From Photobacterium phosphoreum (lineage in GTDB: Bacteria; Pseudomonadota; Gammaproteobacteria; Enterobacterales; Vibrionaceae), in assembly GCF_002954725.1 (NCBI RefSeq), contig NZ_MSCQ01000004.1:100792-164791 (forward strand): DNA of 64,000 bases, read 5' to 3'. The first letter of the stretch is position 1, and the number at the start of each line of letters is the position of its first letter. Shown here one piece after another: positions 51,864-63,105 of this stretch. Under the pieces are notes generated by a model. The model saw only the letters and a program-made list of their open reading frames with translations, did not search any database and was not told where the DNA came from. The translations under genes and the position numbers were made by a program.

Positions 51864-52121
51864 TTAATGTTCTCTGTCGTTATGCTTGGTTGGCGGAACG
51901 GGGTCGTAACCACCGTCATTTAAAGGGTGACATCTTAATAGACGTTTCGCCGCTAACCAACAACCTTTTCGCGCTCCATGCGTTTTTACAGCTTCGATCG
52001 CATATTGAGAACATGTAGGGGTGAACCGACAGCGTGGCCCAAGAAGAGGACTGATTGCCAGTTGGTAAAAGCGGACTAGTCTTACGACTAGCCACGCGAC
52101 GGGCGAGACAGGCGATGCCAT
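51864..52121 (-). CDS. yidD: Membrane protein insertion efficiency factor YidD
   Basis: The 85-residue protein has the family core [26 protein letters not shown] with three conserved cysteines, and ends with [15 protein letters not shown]. It has exactly the length of E. coli YidD. Its start overlaps the rnpA end by 34 bases, implying translational coupling. Confidence 0.92.
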   Translation of the reverse strand: MASPVSPVAWLVVRLVRFYQLAISPLLGPRCRFTPTCSQYAIEAVKTHGARKGCWLAAKRLLRCHPLNDGGYDPVPPTKHNDREH

Positions 52122-52444
52122 AACTTATCTAACAACGTAAATAGTTCTTCGTTACTCAACCCATTGGCTGATTTCTTGGCAATGACTACGAAGTCACAGG
52201 CTGGAAGCTGATGTTGTTTTAAACGGAAACTTTCGCGAACAACGCGTTTGAAACGGTTTCTATCGACAGCAGTTTTAATCTGTTTTTTTGGAACAGCCAG
52301 ACCGAGACGGGGGTGGTCGAGTTCGTTAGAACGGGCAAGAATAGTCAAGTGGGGAGAGCCAGCACGATGAGCTTGCTGGAAGACAGTTTTATAATGTTCG
52401 GGAGTTAACAAACGTAACTCCCGAGAAAAAGCGAACTTATTCAA
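52088..52444 (-). CDS. rnpA: Ribonuclease P protein component
   Basis: RnpA is the protein subunit of RNase P, which trims tRNA 5' leaders. The 118-residue basic protein begins [10 protein letters not shown] and has the RNA-binding signature [16 protein letters not shown] near residue 60. It follows rpmH by 15 bases and overlaps yidD. Confidence 0.95.
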   Translation of the reverse strand: MNKFAFSRELRLLTPEHYKTVFQQAHRAGSPHLTILARSNELDHPRLGLAVPKKQIKTAVDRNRFKRVVRESFRLKQHQLPACDFVVIAKKSANGLSNEELFTLLDKLWHRLSRPSRG

Positions 52445-52459
52445 AATAATCGTCGATGA

Positions 52460-52594
52460 TTACTTAGAAAGACGCTTACGGCCTTTAGCGCGACGTGCAT
52501 TGATTGTTGCACGACCGTTCTTAGTTGCCATACGAGCACGGAAGCCGTGACTACGCTTACGCTTAAGAACAGAAGGTTGGAATGTGCGTTTCAT
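52460..52594 (-). CDS. rpmH: 50S ribosomal protein L34
   Basis: A 44-codon gene reading [20 protein letters not shown] and ending [13 protein letters not shown], the unmistakable L34 sequence. It is the first gene of the rpmH-rnpA-yidD-yidC unit, downstream of a good promoter. It is short enough to be missed by length-filtered gene calling. Confidence 0.97.
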   Translation of the reverse strand: MKRTFQPSVLKRKRSHGFRARMATKNGRATINARRAKGRKRLSK

Positions 52595-52682
52595 GGTTTT
52601 ACCTTAAATTAACTGATCAGTTTTTAAGTTTGTTAGATGTAATTGGCCATAATTGGTCAATTACCACGAACAAAGAGGCGGA

Positions 52683-52711
52683 ATTGTAATCACTGACCAA
52701 CAAAGAGTCAA
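52683..52711 (-). promoter_or_regulatory. rpmH promoter
   Basis: Minus-strand -35 TTGACT (52706-52711) and -10 TACAAT (52683-52688) with 17-bp spacing, 89 bases upstream of rpmH. A DnaA-box-like TGTGGGTAT (minus strand, 52717-52725) lies just upstream of the -35. Confidence 0.72.
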
Positions 52712-52777
52712 TAATTATACCCACATCTAATGACGGGCGCTGCATTATACGTTTTATAGCGCGAAATTCAAGGATCC

Positions 52778-53515
52778 TTATTGGATCCCTATTTGAGCTA
52801 AAAAAGCCTTTAACCGCGGATCGTGTGGGTGGTTAAAGATCTGCTGCGGTGGCCCTTGCTCTACAAATTGACCGTCTGCCATAAAGATCACTCTATCGGC
52901 GACTTCGCGCGCAAATTGTAATTCATGAGTGACGATCAACATTGTCTGTTGTTGTTTTGCTAACTGTTTGATCAAGTTAAGTACTTCATTAACCCACAAC
53001 GGATCGAGGGCTGACGTGGGTTCATCAAGCAATAATAATTCGGCCTCTAATGCCATAGCACGACCAATACCCACCCGTTGTTGTTGACCTCCAGAAAGGG
53101 CAGCGGGGTAGCTATTGGCTTTATCGGCTAAACCAATATCTGTCAAAATATTCAGTGCCCGTTGTTGCGCTTGCGCAGCATTGAACCCTTTCACGACGCG
53201 CAATCCTTCACTGATATTTTGCAGGGCCGTTAGATGATTAAATAACGCGTAGTTTTGAAATACAAACCCGGTTTGACGTCGCAGCGCTAAAATGTCATTT
53301 TTTTTCGGCTGCTGACAATCCACTTCAACATCGTTAATGGTGATGGTGCCACTGTTGGCGCTATCAAGGTAATTAAGACAACGTAAGAAGGTTGATTTCC
53401 CCGTTCCTGATGGACCAATAATCGCCACAATTTCGCCTTGCTTGATACTGAGATCAAGATCGCTAAAAATGGTGTTTTCGCCAAAGCGTTTAGTGAGTTT
53501 TTTTATATTAATCAT
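52778..53515 (-). CDS. Polar amino-acid ABC transporter, ATPase subunit
   Basis: The 245-residue ATPase shows Walker A GPSGTGKSTFLRCLN, the Q-loop FQNYALF, signature LSGGQQQRVGIGRAM and Walker B LLLLDEPTSALDP, with the N-terminal INIKKLTKRFGE of the GlnQ/TcyN class. It overlaps the permease gene by 4 bases. The transporter sits between rpmH and dnaA, the same placement as remembered for V. cholerae. Confidence 0.88.
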   Translation of the reverse strand: MINIKKLTKRFGENTIFSDLDLSIKQGEIVAIIGPSGTGKSTFLRCLNYLDSANSGTITINDVEVDCQQPKKNDILALRRQTGFVFQNYALFNHLTALQNISEGLRVVKGFNAAQAQQRALNILTDIGLADKANSYPAALSGGQQQRVGIGRAMALEAELLLLDEPTSALDPLWVNEVLNLIKQLAKQQQTMLIVTHELQFAREVADRVIFMADGQFVEQGPPQQIFNHPHDPRLKAFLAQIGIQ

Positions 53516-54183
53516 CGTACGTAAGCCCTGTCTAAGCGCGTTTCAGCTAGCTGTTGTAAGCGAGTAAGCACTATCACTACAGCCCAATATATAATGGCGA
53601 CAGCAAGGAATGCTTCAAAGAATTTAAAGCTTGATGAGGCTTCCATTTGTGCTTTGGCCATGATTTCAGGCACCCCAAGCGTAAAGGCGAGTGAGGTCGA
53701 TTTGATCATATCAATAAAGTAATTCATCAATGATGGCAATGCGATGCGAGTTGCTTGCGGTAATATGATTCGACGCATGGTTTGCCACTCGGTCATGCCG
53801 ATAGCGAGACTGGCTTCACGTTGGCTGCGATCAACACCAGTAATGGCTGCACGAATACTTTCTGCCATGTAAGCGGCAAAGTGAAGGCTAAGACCGATCA
53901 CTGCGGCACTAAAAGCATCTAAGCCAACAAGACTTGGCATCACTTGCGGTAAACCGTAATACAGTAAAAATAGCTGTACTAGTAGCGGTGTGCCACGAAA
54001 GAAACTGATATACAGTTGCGTTAATGCGTTCAGTACTGGCAACTGGTAAATGCGAATTAAGGCGAGCAGTAAGCCCAGTATCAGCGCAAAAACAGCCCCA
54101 ATAGAAGCCATTGATAATGTCGTTGGCAAATATTTCAACAAAATAGGCATCAACGACAGCATATAATTAAAATCAAAACCCAT
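53512..54183 (-). CDS. Polar amino-acid ABC transporter, permease subunit
   Basis: The 223-residue protein has five hydrophobic helices and the HisM/GlnP-family motif YISFFRGTPLLVQLFLLYYGLP followed by the EAA loop ESIRAAITGVDRSQREASLAIGMTEWQTMRRIILPQA (read in parts). A single permease gene implies a homodimer. It is separated from the binding-protein gene by an 80-base gap containing a 12-bp perfect hairpin. Confidence 0.88.
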   Translation of the reverse strand: MGFDFNYMLSLMPILLKYLPTTLSMASIGAVFALILGLLLALIRIYQLPVLNALTQLYISFFRGTPLLVQLFLLYYGLPQVMPSLVGLDAFSAAVIGLSLHFAAYMAESIRAAITGVDRSQREASLAIGMTEWQTMRRIILPQATRIALPSLMNYFIDMIKSTSLAFTLGVPEIMAKAQMEASSSFKFFEAFLAVAIIYWAVVIVLTRLQQLAETRLDRAYVR

Positions 54184-54227
54184 AATGGTGATCCGGTGTA
54201 GTGGCTACGCAAGCGAGGCAAATAAAT

Positions 54228-54255
54228 TCATCATCGTTACTGATAACGATGATGA
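54228..54255. other. Intercistronic stem-loop between binding-protein and permease genes
   Basis: TCATCATCGTTA (54228-54239) pairs perfectly with TAACGATGATGA (54244-54255) around CTGA. On the minus strand it follows the binding-protein stop by 8 bases and has no U run. Such hairpins commonly protect the upstream message and lower expression of downstream genes. Confidence 0.6.
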
Positions 54256-54263
54256 GGCGTTAA

Positions 54264-55019
54264 TTATTGAGTGATGTCGCTCTTGAACCATTTGGTTGAT
54301 ATTGCAGCCAGTGTGCCGTCTTTACGCATTGCAGCTAAAGCTTGATTTACTTGTTGCTGTAATAATTTCCCTTTGGCGTTGTTTAAAAATGGCCATGCAC
54401 TTTCAATGGTCGCAAACGGTTTACCCGCTAGCTGTAAGGGTAATGGCTTGTCATTAATAACCGCGACTGACGATAAACGATCCATCACAAACGCATCAGT
54501 TCGTCCTAACGCCACATCTTGTTCGATACCACTGTCATAGGTTTTAATATTAATTTTATCGGCATTCGGTAGCTGACGGAGCAGTTGCTCATAGTTTGAA
54601 CCGAGATTTACGCCCACAGTTTTGCCATCTAAGTCAGCCGTTGAATGAATAGTGTTATTGCCTTTTCGAACGACTAATTGCGCGCCATCAATCACATAAG
54701 GTTGGCTAAATAAAAATTTTGCTTGGCGGGCAGGGGTAATGGCAATTTGATTGGAAATAGTATCAATCCGGCCAGTTTCTAATTGACCAAATAAGCCAGA
54801 GAAGCTGGCGGTAACAAATTCGACGTGATAGTCGTTACGTTTACCAATCGCATTCCAAAGATCAACTTCAAACCCTTGTAGTTTATCTTGGCTAACAAAA
54901 GTAAATGGAAAATAACGACCGGACATCCCCACTTTAACTGTGGTTGCAGCCATGACACTGGTGGTTGTACAAGCAAACAGTGTACTTGCAATCACAATGG
55001 TTTTTATCCAGTTTTTCAT
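54264..55019 (-). CDS. Polar amino-acid ABC transporter, periplasmic binding protein
   Basis: The 251-residue protein has a signal peptide (residues 1-24, ending VMAAT) and a class II SBP_bac_3 fold: GMSGRYFPFTFV, LQGFEVDLWNAIGK, ISNQIAITPARQAKFLFSQPY and GVNLGSNYEQLLRQ. The pattern is closest, in memory, to cystine-binding FliY/TcyJ, but glutamine or other polar amino acids are possible. It is the first gene of the transporter operon. Confidence 0.85.
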   Translation of the reverse strand: MKNWIKTIVIASTLFACTTTSVMAATTVKVGMSGRYFPFTFVSQDKLQGFEVDLWNAIGKRNDYHVEFVTASFSGLFGQLETGRIDTISNQIAITPARQAKFLFSQPYVIDGAQLVVRKGNNTIHSTADLDGKTVGVNLGSNYEQLLRQLPNADKINIKTYDSGIEQDVALGRTDAFVMDRLSSVAVINDKPLPLQLAGKPFATIESAWPFLNNAKGKLLQQQVNQALAAMRKDGTLAAISTKWFKSDITQ

Positions 55020-55495
55020 TCGGTATTTTCCTTACCTTGATAGGAGGTTATTTGGCGAAGCCATCCTACCTTGGTATTAAATGATAAAGATAATAATTAA
55101 CAGTTATTTGAAATAACTATTTGTTTGGCTAGCAACATATTGCTACTTAATATTATGCTTTTTTTGGCATACAGAGAGGGGGGTATTGGCATAAAAGGTT
55201 ACCCACAATGTTAGGTTTTCCCTGTGGATGATAATTGACGCTGATAAAATGACCATTATTAAGTAAAAACAGCATTAAACGGGGAATGAAAGACTTATCT
55301 TTGTGATAGCTGTGTTAATATAGTTGTGGGTAAAGGTGGGTTAAATTGTGCTGATCTTGCATTTTGTTGTGGGATCTATGTGCATAAGTTCGATCTTATT
55401 CACTGGATCTGCGATCTCTTTACTGGTGATCCTTGTTCAGCGCGTATAAAATTATTCCCCCTTTTATGTTTTGTTTATTCAGTGTGGAGTCTACC
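55020..55495. promoter_or_regulatory. dnaA upstream control region
   Basis: The 476 bases between the amino-acid transporter and dnaA hold DnaA boxes and near-boxes: TTACCCACA (55199), TGTGGATGA (55223), TGTGGGTAA (55325) and TGTGCATAA (55379, a full TTATNCACA match on the minus strand). Six GATC sites fall between 55353 and 55431. This fits DnaA autoregulation and SeqA sequestration of the dnaA promoter. A perfect palindrome at 55102-55118 lies towards the transporter. TATAAA at 55444-55449 is a possible dnaA -10. Confidence 0.7.
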
Positions 55496-56893
55496 TTGTC
55501 ATCTTCGCTATGGTTGCAGTGCCTTCAACGCCTTCAGGAAGAACTCCCTGCGACAGAATTCAGTATGTGGCTGCGTCCGCTTCAGGCTGAATTAAATGAT
55601 CATACCTTGACATTATTTGCCCCTAATCGGTTTGTGCTTGATTGGGTGCGTGATAAATATCTTAATAACATTAATCGGTTGCTTAATGAGTTTTGTGGTG
55701 CTGATACGCCAAGTTTGCATTTTGAGGTAGGGAGCAAGCCTGTTGCTGCACCACCCCAACATGTTGCACCGCCAATATTCACCTTGCCACAATCAAGACC
55801 CCGTGCAGAGCCGGCACCAATGCGCTATGAGCCGGCACCGTCTCCAGTACAAACTGAATCGCCAGGGGGCTACCGTTCTAATGTGAACCCGAAACATAAT
55901 TTTAATAATTTTGTTGAAGGTAAATCCAACCAATTAGGCTTAGCTGCTTGTCGTCAAGTGTCCGATAACCCGGGTGCCGCCTACAATCCATTGTTCTTAT
56001 ACGGTGGTACTGGTTTAGGTAAAACCCACTTATTGCACGCCGTCGGTAACGCGATTGCCAATCGAAAACCTAACGCGAAAGTGGTTTACATGCACTCCGA
56101 GCGTTTTGTACAAGATATGGTGAAAGCGCTACAAAATAATGCGATTGAAGAATTTAAGCGTTATTACCGCAGTGTTGATGCGTTATTGATTGATGATATT
56201 CAATTTTTTGCTAATAAAGAACGTTCTCAAGAAGAGTTTTTTCATACCTTTAATGCGTTATTAGAAGGTAATCAGCAAATTATTTTAACGTCCGATCGTT
56301 ACCCTCGTGAAATTAACGGGGTTGAAGATCGTTTAAAATCGCGCTTTGGTTGGGGATTAACGGTTGCTATTGAGCCGCCTGAGCTAGAAACACGCGTTGC
56401 AATTTTAATGAAGAAAGCCGAAGATCATAATATTCGTCTGGCTGATGAAGTGGCATTCTTTATTGCGAAGCGATTACGCTCAAACGTACGTGAGTTAGAA
56501 GGGGCGTTGAATCGTGTGATTGCCAATGCTAATTTTACCGGTCGCGCGATCACGATTGATTTTGTCCGTGAAGCACTGCGTGATTTACTCGCATTACAAG
56601 AAAAGCTGGTAACGATTGATAATATTCAGAAGACGGTTGCTGAATATTATAAAATAAAGATGGCAGATATGCTGTCTAAGCGTCGTTCTCGTAGTGTTGC
56701 TCGTCCACGTCAAATGGCGATGGCACTCGCGAAAGAGCTAACAAACCACAGTCTTCCTGAGATTGGCGATGCCTTTGGCGGTCGCGATCATACTACCGTG
56801 CTCCATGCTTGTCGTAAGATTGAGCAGCTACGTGAAGAAAGCCACGATATTAAAGAAGATTATTCAAACCTAATTAGAACGTTGTCGTCTTAA
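55496..56893 (+). CDS. dnaA: Replication initiator DnaA
   Basis: DnaA binds oriC and opens the 13-mers. The 465-residue protein has domain I ([26 protein letters not shown] in parts), a Pro-rich linker (about 90-135), the AAA+ domain with Walker [12 protein letters not shown], Walker B LLIDDIQF and sensor II, and domain IV with [14 protein letters not shown] and [12 protein letters not shown]. An upstream ATG at 55433 is in frame, but the TTG at 55496 with GGAG six bases before it matches known DnaA starts (SSSLWLQCL). It leads dnaA-dnaN-recF-gyrB. Confidence 0.96.
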   Translation: MSSSLWLQCLQRLQEELPATEFSMWLRPLQAELNDHTLTLFAPNRFVLDWVRDKYLNNINRLLNEFCGADTPSLHFEVGSKPVAAPPQHVAPPIFTLPQSRPRAEPAPMRYEPAPSPVQTESPGGYRSNVNPKHNFNNFVEGKSNQLGLAACRQVSDNPGAAYNPLFLYGGTGLGKTHLLHAVGNAIANRKPNAKVVYMHSERFVQDMVKALQNNAIEEFKRYYRSVDALLIDDIQFFANKERSQEEFFHTFNALLEGNQQIILTSDRYPREINGVEDRLKSRFGWGLTVAIEPPELETRVAILMKKAEDHNIRLADEVAFFIAKRLRSNVRELEGALNRVIANANFTGRAITIDFVREALRDLLALQEKLVTIDNIQKTVAEYYKIKMADMLSKRRSRSVARPRQMAMALAKELTNHSLPEIGDAFGGRDHTTVLHACRKIEQLREESHDIKEDYSNLIRTLSS

Positions 56894-56894
56894 T

Positions 56895-57995
56895 ATGAAA
56901 TTTACTGTTGAACGTGAACATTTATTAAAACCTTTGCAGCAGGTGACTGGTGCTTTAGGTGGTCGTCCGTCATTACCTATTTTAGGCAATATTTTGCTGC
57001 AAGTTGAGAATGGCTGCTTGTCGATGACAGGTACAGATCTTGAAGTTGAGTTGATTGCTAAAATTGCACTAGACGGTGATTTTGAAGCGGGTGCAGTGAC
57101 AGTACCGTCACGTAAATTTTTAGATATTTGCCGCGGTTTGCCTGATAGTGCAAACATTGCGGTTATCTATGAAGGTGATCGCGTTTTAATTCGTTCTGGT
57201 CGTAGCCGTTATACGTTAACTACGTTACCTGCCGCCGATTTTCCTAATATTGAAGATTGGCAAAGTGAGGTTGAGTTTACCCTTGAGCAAGGGCGAATGC
57301 GTCAACTGATCGACAGTACCCAGTTTTCAATGGCAAACCAAGATGTGCGTTACTATCTGAATGGAATGTTATTTGAAACCGATGGCCAACATTTACGTTC
57401 GGTAGCAACCGATGGTCACCGTATGGCGGTTTGTGCGATTAATACCGGCCATGATTTACCGACTAAACAAATTATTGTACCGCGTAAAGGGGTACTTGAA
57501 TTGGTGCGGTTGTTTGATAATCCAGACGCATTGGTTAACATTCAAATTGGCCATTCTAATCTACGTGCGACAGTGGGTAATTTTGTATTTACCTCTAAGT
57601 TAGTCGATGGTCGCTTTCCTGATTATCGCCGCGTAATGCCACAAAATAGCACCAAGTTTGTTGAAGCCAATTGTGATGAATTGCGTAAAGCATTCGCACG
57701 TGCCGCTATTTTATCAAATGAGAAGTTTCGTGGCGTAAGAGTTGGGTTATCCAATGGCGAAATGCGCATTACCGCCAATAACCCCGAGCAAGAAGAAGCG
57801 GAAGAGTTCCTTGATGTTGATTATCAAGGTGACAGCTTAGAAATTGGTTTCAATGTCAGTTATGTGCTTGATGTATTAAACACCCTTAAGTGTGATCAAG
57901 TGCGGTTGTCATTATCGGATGCCAATGCACCGTCATTAATTGAAGATGCGACTAATGATGAAGCCATGTATGTAGTAATGCCAATTAGATTGTAA
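56895..57995 (+). CDS. dnaN: DNA polymerase III beta sliding clamp
   Basis: The 366-residue protein is the dimeric ring that tethers polymerase III to DNA. Three similar clamp domains are visible, with [17 protein letters not shown] at the start, LPILGNILL, the conserved [13 protein letters not shown] [12 protein letters not shown] and the C-terminal YVVMPIRL that forms the partner-binding pocket. It starts one base after the dnaA stop. Confidence 0.97.
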   Translation: MKFTVEREHLLKPLQQVTGALGGRPSLPILGNILLQVENGCLSMTGTDLEVELIAKIALDGDFEAGAVTVPSRKFLDICRGLPDSANIAVIYEGDRVLIRSGRSRYTLTTLPAADFPNIEDWQSEVEFTLEQGRMRQLIDSTQFSMANQDVRYYLNGMLFETDGQHLRSVATDGHRMAVCAINTGHDLPTKQIIVPRKGVLELVRLFDNPDALVNIQIGHSNLRATVGNFVFTSKLVDGRFPDYRRVMPQNSTKFVEANCDELRKAFARAAILSNEKFRGVRVGLSNGEMRITANNPEQEEAEEFLDVDYQGDSLEIGFNVSYVLDVLNTLKCDQVRLSLSDANAPSLIEDATNDEAMYVVMPIRL

Positions 57996-57997
57996 TT

Positions 57998-59080
57998 ATG
58001 GCGCTGACTCGGCTATTAGTGCAGGATTTTCGTAATATTGCTCAATGCGATATTACGTTAGCCAGTGGATTTAATTTTTTAGTGGGTGCCAATGGCAGCG
58101 GCAAGACCAGTGTTCTTGAAGCGATTCATTATTTAGGTCATGGGCGTTCGTTTCGTAGTCATTTAACCAGTCGCGTTATTCGCCATGAGCAACAACAGTT
58201 ATTTATTCATGGCCGAGTGACCGATAACAATGATCTTATTTTACCGGTAGGGATCAGTAAACAGCGCGATGGCACCACTGAAGTTAAAATTGGTGGAGAG
58301 GGCAATCAGAAATTAGCCCAACTCGCCCAGATGCTACCGTTACAGTTAATAACCCCTGAAGGATTTGATTTATTAATCGGTGGTCCTAAATTTCGACGGG
58401 CTTTTATTGACTGGGGTGTGTTTCATGTTGAGCCAAAGTTCTATAATGCATGGAGCCGCTTAAAGCGACTGACAAAACAACGTAATGCCTTATTAAAGCA
58501 AGCGCGTAGTTACCGTGAACTCAGTTATTGGGATCAAGAGCTCGCGTTACTTGCTGAACAGATGAGTGTATGGCGCCAAGACTATATTAATGCTGTTAAA
58601 ATAAAAGCGGCTGAAATATGTCAGGTGTTCCTACCTGAGTTTGATATCCAGCTCGGTTTCTACCGTGGCTGGGAAAAAGAGACACCGTATGCTGAGCTGC
58701 TACAACGTAATTTTGAGCGTGACTGTCAGCTTGGCTATACCGTAAGTGGGCCTCACAAGGCTGATTTACGGATCAAAGTTGCTGGAATACCGGTTGAGGA
58801 CGTATTGTCCCGCGGTCAGTTAAAGTTAATGGTGTGTGCATTGCGTTTAGCGCAAGGTTTACATTTAACTGAGGCCACCGGCAAACAGTGTATTTACCTA
58901 ATTGATGATTTTGCTTCCGAATTGGATAGCCATAGGCGAGCGTTGCTAGCGCAGCGATTAAAGGAAACTAAAGCCCAAGTGTTCATTAGTGCTATTAGTC
59001 GCGAGCAAGTGGTTGATATGCTTGATGAAAATGGTAAGTTGTTCATGGTTGAACACGGTAAGATAACACAGGATAATTAA
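57998..59080 (+). CDS. recF: DNA replication and repair protein RecF
   Basis: RecF helps load RecA at single-strand gaps with RecOR. The 360-residue SMC-like ATPase has Walker [25 protein letters not shown] near residue 30, the signature [16 protein letters not shown] and Walker [12 protein letters not shown]. It begins two bases after dnaN. Confidence 0.96.
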   Translation: MALTRLLVQDFRNIAQCDITLASGFNFLVGANGSGKTSVLEAIHYLGHGRSFRSHLTSRVIRHEQQQLFIHGRVTDNNDLILPVGISKQRDGTTEVKIGGEGNQKLAQLAQMLPLQLITPEGFDLLIGGPKFRRAFIDWGVFHVEPKFYNAWSRLKRLTKQRNALLKQARSYRELSYWDQELALLAEQMSVWRQDYINAVKIKAAEICQVFLPEFDIQLGFYRGWEKETPYAELLQRNFERDCQLGYTVSGPHKADLRIKVAGIPVEDVLSRGQLKLMVCALRLAQGLHLTEATGKQCIYLIDDFASELDSHRRALLAQRLKETKAQVFISAISREQVVDMLDENGKLFMVEHGKITQDN

Positions 59081-61516
<2,436 letters not shown>

Positions 61517-61541
61517 TTTGTCATCGCGTTAGTGAACTATT

Positions 61542-61574
61542 AAAAAACGCCGCTAGTAATAGCGGCGTTTTTTT
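61542..61574. terminator. Bidirectional terminator between gyrB and avtA
   Basis: A perfect 9-bp stem ACGCCGCTA (61547-61555) / TAGCGGCGT (61560-61568) with a 4-base loop has A residues on the left and T residues on the right, so it can serve both convergent genes. Confidence 0.88.
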
Positions 61575-61617
61575 ATGGGCGGTTGTTGATTATTAGGCTA
61601 AGAGGGTAGGGTACTTG

Positions 61618-62868
61618 TTAGCCTTCGGCATAAGCGTGGGTGATCTCTTCGGCAATTATTTTAATCCCTTGATCCATCAGTTCATCACTTTGAACGTAGT
61701 TCATCCGTAAACATTGCTGACTGTGTCGCCATGGTTTGTCTAAACCAATAAAGAAATATTCCCCTGGAACAATTAACACCCCGCGCGCTTTTAAACGTCG
61801 ATAAAGTTCTTTGGTAGTGATCGGTAATGCATCGCACCACAGCCATAAGAATATCGCACCTTCAGGTTTATGGATTCGAAACCGTGGATCAGTAATATAG
61901 TGCTGTAATCGACTCACGGCATATTGTGCTTTACGGTAATAAAAAGGGCGAATGATGTCATGGCTTAAACGTAATAAGTCATTACGCGCGATTAGCTTAT
62001 CAGCAATTGCTGGGCCTAAACTGCCGGGTGCTAAATTGATAATACCGTTGATATTGGTGAGCGCAGTAATAATCTCTTCATTGGCAATCACAATTCCGCA
62101 GCGAATACCCGGTAAACCTAATTTGGAAAGGCTCATACATAATATGGTATTACGGTTCCAAAACGGGGTTACGTCGGCAAAGATAATATCAGGGAAAGGT
62201 ATGCCGTAAGCATTGTCGATAATCAGTGGAATATTATGCTGTTGTGCCAGTGTATCAAGCTGCTTAATTTCATCGTCAGTCAGCACGTTACCGGTCGGGT
62301 TAGTGGGGCGTGATGCACAAATCGCTCCAATGCTGTCATCGATAACTAATTGACTAAAATCAATATGGTATTTAAATAAACCATCGTTCAACAAGCTGAT
62401 TGTTGGCTGGTAGGAGATAAACATATCATCATCAAGACCAGCACTGGCATAGCCAATATATTCTGGCGATAGCGGTAACAGGATCTTTTTATGGGAACCA
62501 TCTTGGCATTTACCGGCTAATAAATTGAATAAATTAAAGAAGGCACTTTGACTACCGTTGGTGAGGGTGATGTTTTTACTGCTGATGTCCCAACCATAAT
62601 GTTGCTTAAGTAAGGTCGCGAGGGCGCTAATAAAAAGGTCTTTTCCTTGAGGGCCATCGTAGTTGGTGATGGCGGCGGTTAACTCTCCCGTGGCAGCCAT
62701 TTCAGCCAGCAGCTGATTAAAATAATCGACCATTGCTGGGATTTGAGCCGGATTCCCCCCACCAAGCATAATCGCATTCGGGTTGGTTAAACCATCATTT
62801 AAATCGTGCATTAATTGGGTAATGCCTGAATCGCCAGCGAATTTATCGCCAAAGCCAGAAAATTCCAT
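61618..62868 (-). CDS. avtA: Valine--pyruvate aminotransferase
   Basis: AvtA transfers amino groups among alanine, valine and 2-aminobutyrate, using PLP. The 416-residue protein is strongly similar to E. coli AvtA: FGDKF..SGITQLMHDLNDG, MLGGGNPAQIP, LTNGSQSAFFNLFNL, SRPTNPTGNVLTD, the PLP-lysine block CMSLSKLGLPGIRCG and HKPEGAIFLWLW. The frame is open to 62958; the ATG at 62868 (MEFSGFGDKF) matches the family start, though its ribosome site is poor and 62919 remains possible. Confidence 0.93.
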   Translation of the reverse strand: MEFSGFGDKFAGDSGITQLMHDLNDGLTNPNAIMLGGGNPAQIPAMVDYFNQLLAEMAATGELTAAITNYDGPQGKDLFISALATLLKQHYGWDISSKNITLTNGSQSAFFNLFNLLAGKCQDGSHKKILLPLSPEYIGYASAGLDDDMFISYQPTISLLNDGLFKYHIDFSQLVIDDSIGAICASRPTNPTGNVLTDDEIKQLDTLAQQHNIPLIIDNAYGIPFPDIIFADVTPFWNRNTILCMSLSKLGLPGIRCGIVIANEEIITALTNINGIINLAPGSLGPAIADKLIARNDLLRLSHDIIRPFYYRKAQYAVSRLQHYITDPRFRIHKPEGAIFLWLWCDALPITTKELYRRLKARGVLIVPGEYFFIGLDKPWRHSQQCLRMNYVQSDELMDQGIKIIAEEITHAYAEG

Positions 62869-63010
62869 GGTGCTATCGACCTCTATATCAGTGCAGTTTT
62901 GAGTGGTTGCGATACCCATGATGTAGCGTGGGCGAAAGATCAAAATACCTGATTGCAATCAGAAGCGAAACCCTTTGTTAGTTCTAATAGTAGTGGTCGG
63001 CTGTGTCGAG

Positions 63011-63026
63011 TGTTTCACGTGGAACA
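63011..63026. promoter_or_regulatory. parS: parS centromere site
   Basis: TGTTTCACGTGGAACA differs from the bacterial parS consensus TGTTTCACGTGAAACA at one base, and its reverse complement TGTTCCACGTGAAACA is a classic chromosomal parS 16-mer. It lies in the avtA-glyS intergenic region, about 18.7 kb from oriC, with parAB in the same window. Confidence 0.92.
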
Positions 63027-63051
63027 ATTGGAATGATAAAAAGTTAGCTTA

Positions 63052-63077
63052 TAAAAAAACCACGCCGTAGCGTGGTT
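63052..63077 (-). terminator. glyS terminator
   Basis: AACCACGC (63058-63065) pairs with GCGTGGTT (63070-63077) around CGTA; the A run to the left gives U residues on the minus strand. Confidence 0.85.
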
Positions 63078-63105
63078 AGTCATTCTTATTTATTAGCGAT
63101 AATCG

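Noticed and set aside
55326..55595. 89-codon plus-strand frame upstream of dnaA
   Set aside because: It overlaps the dnaA start in another frame and covers DnaA boxes and GATC sites of the control region.
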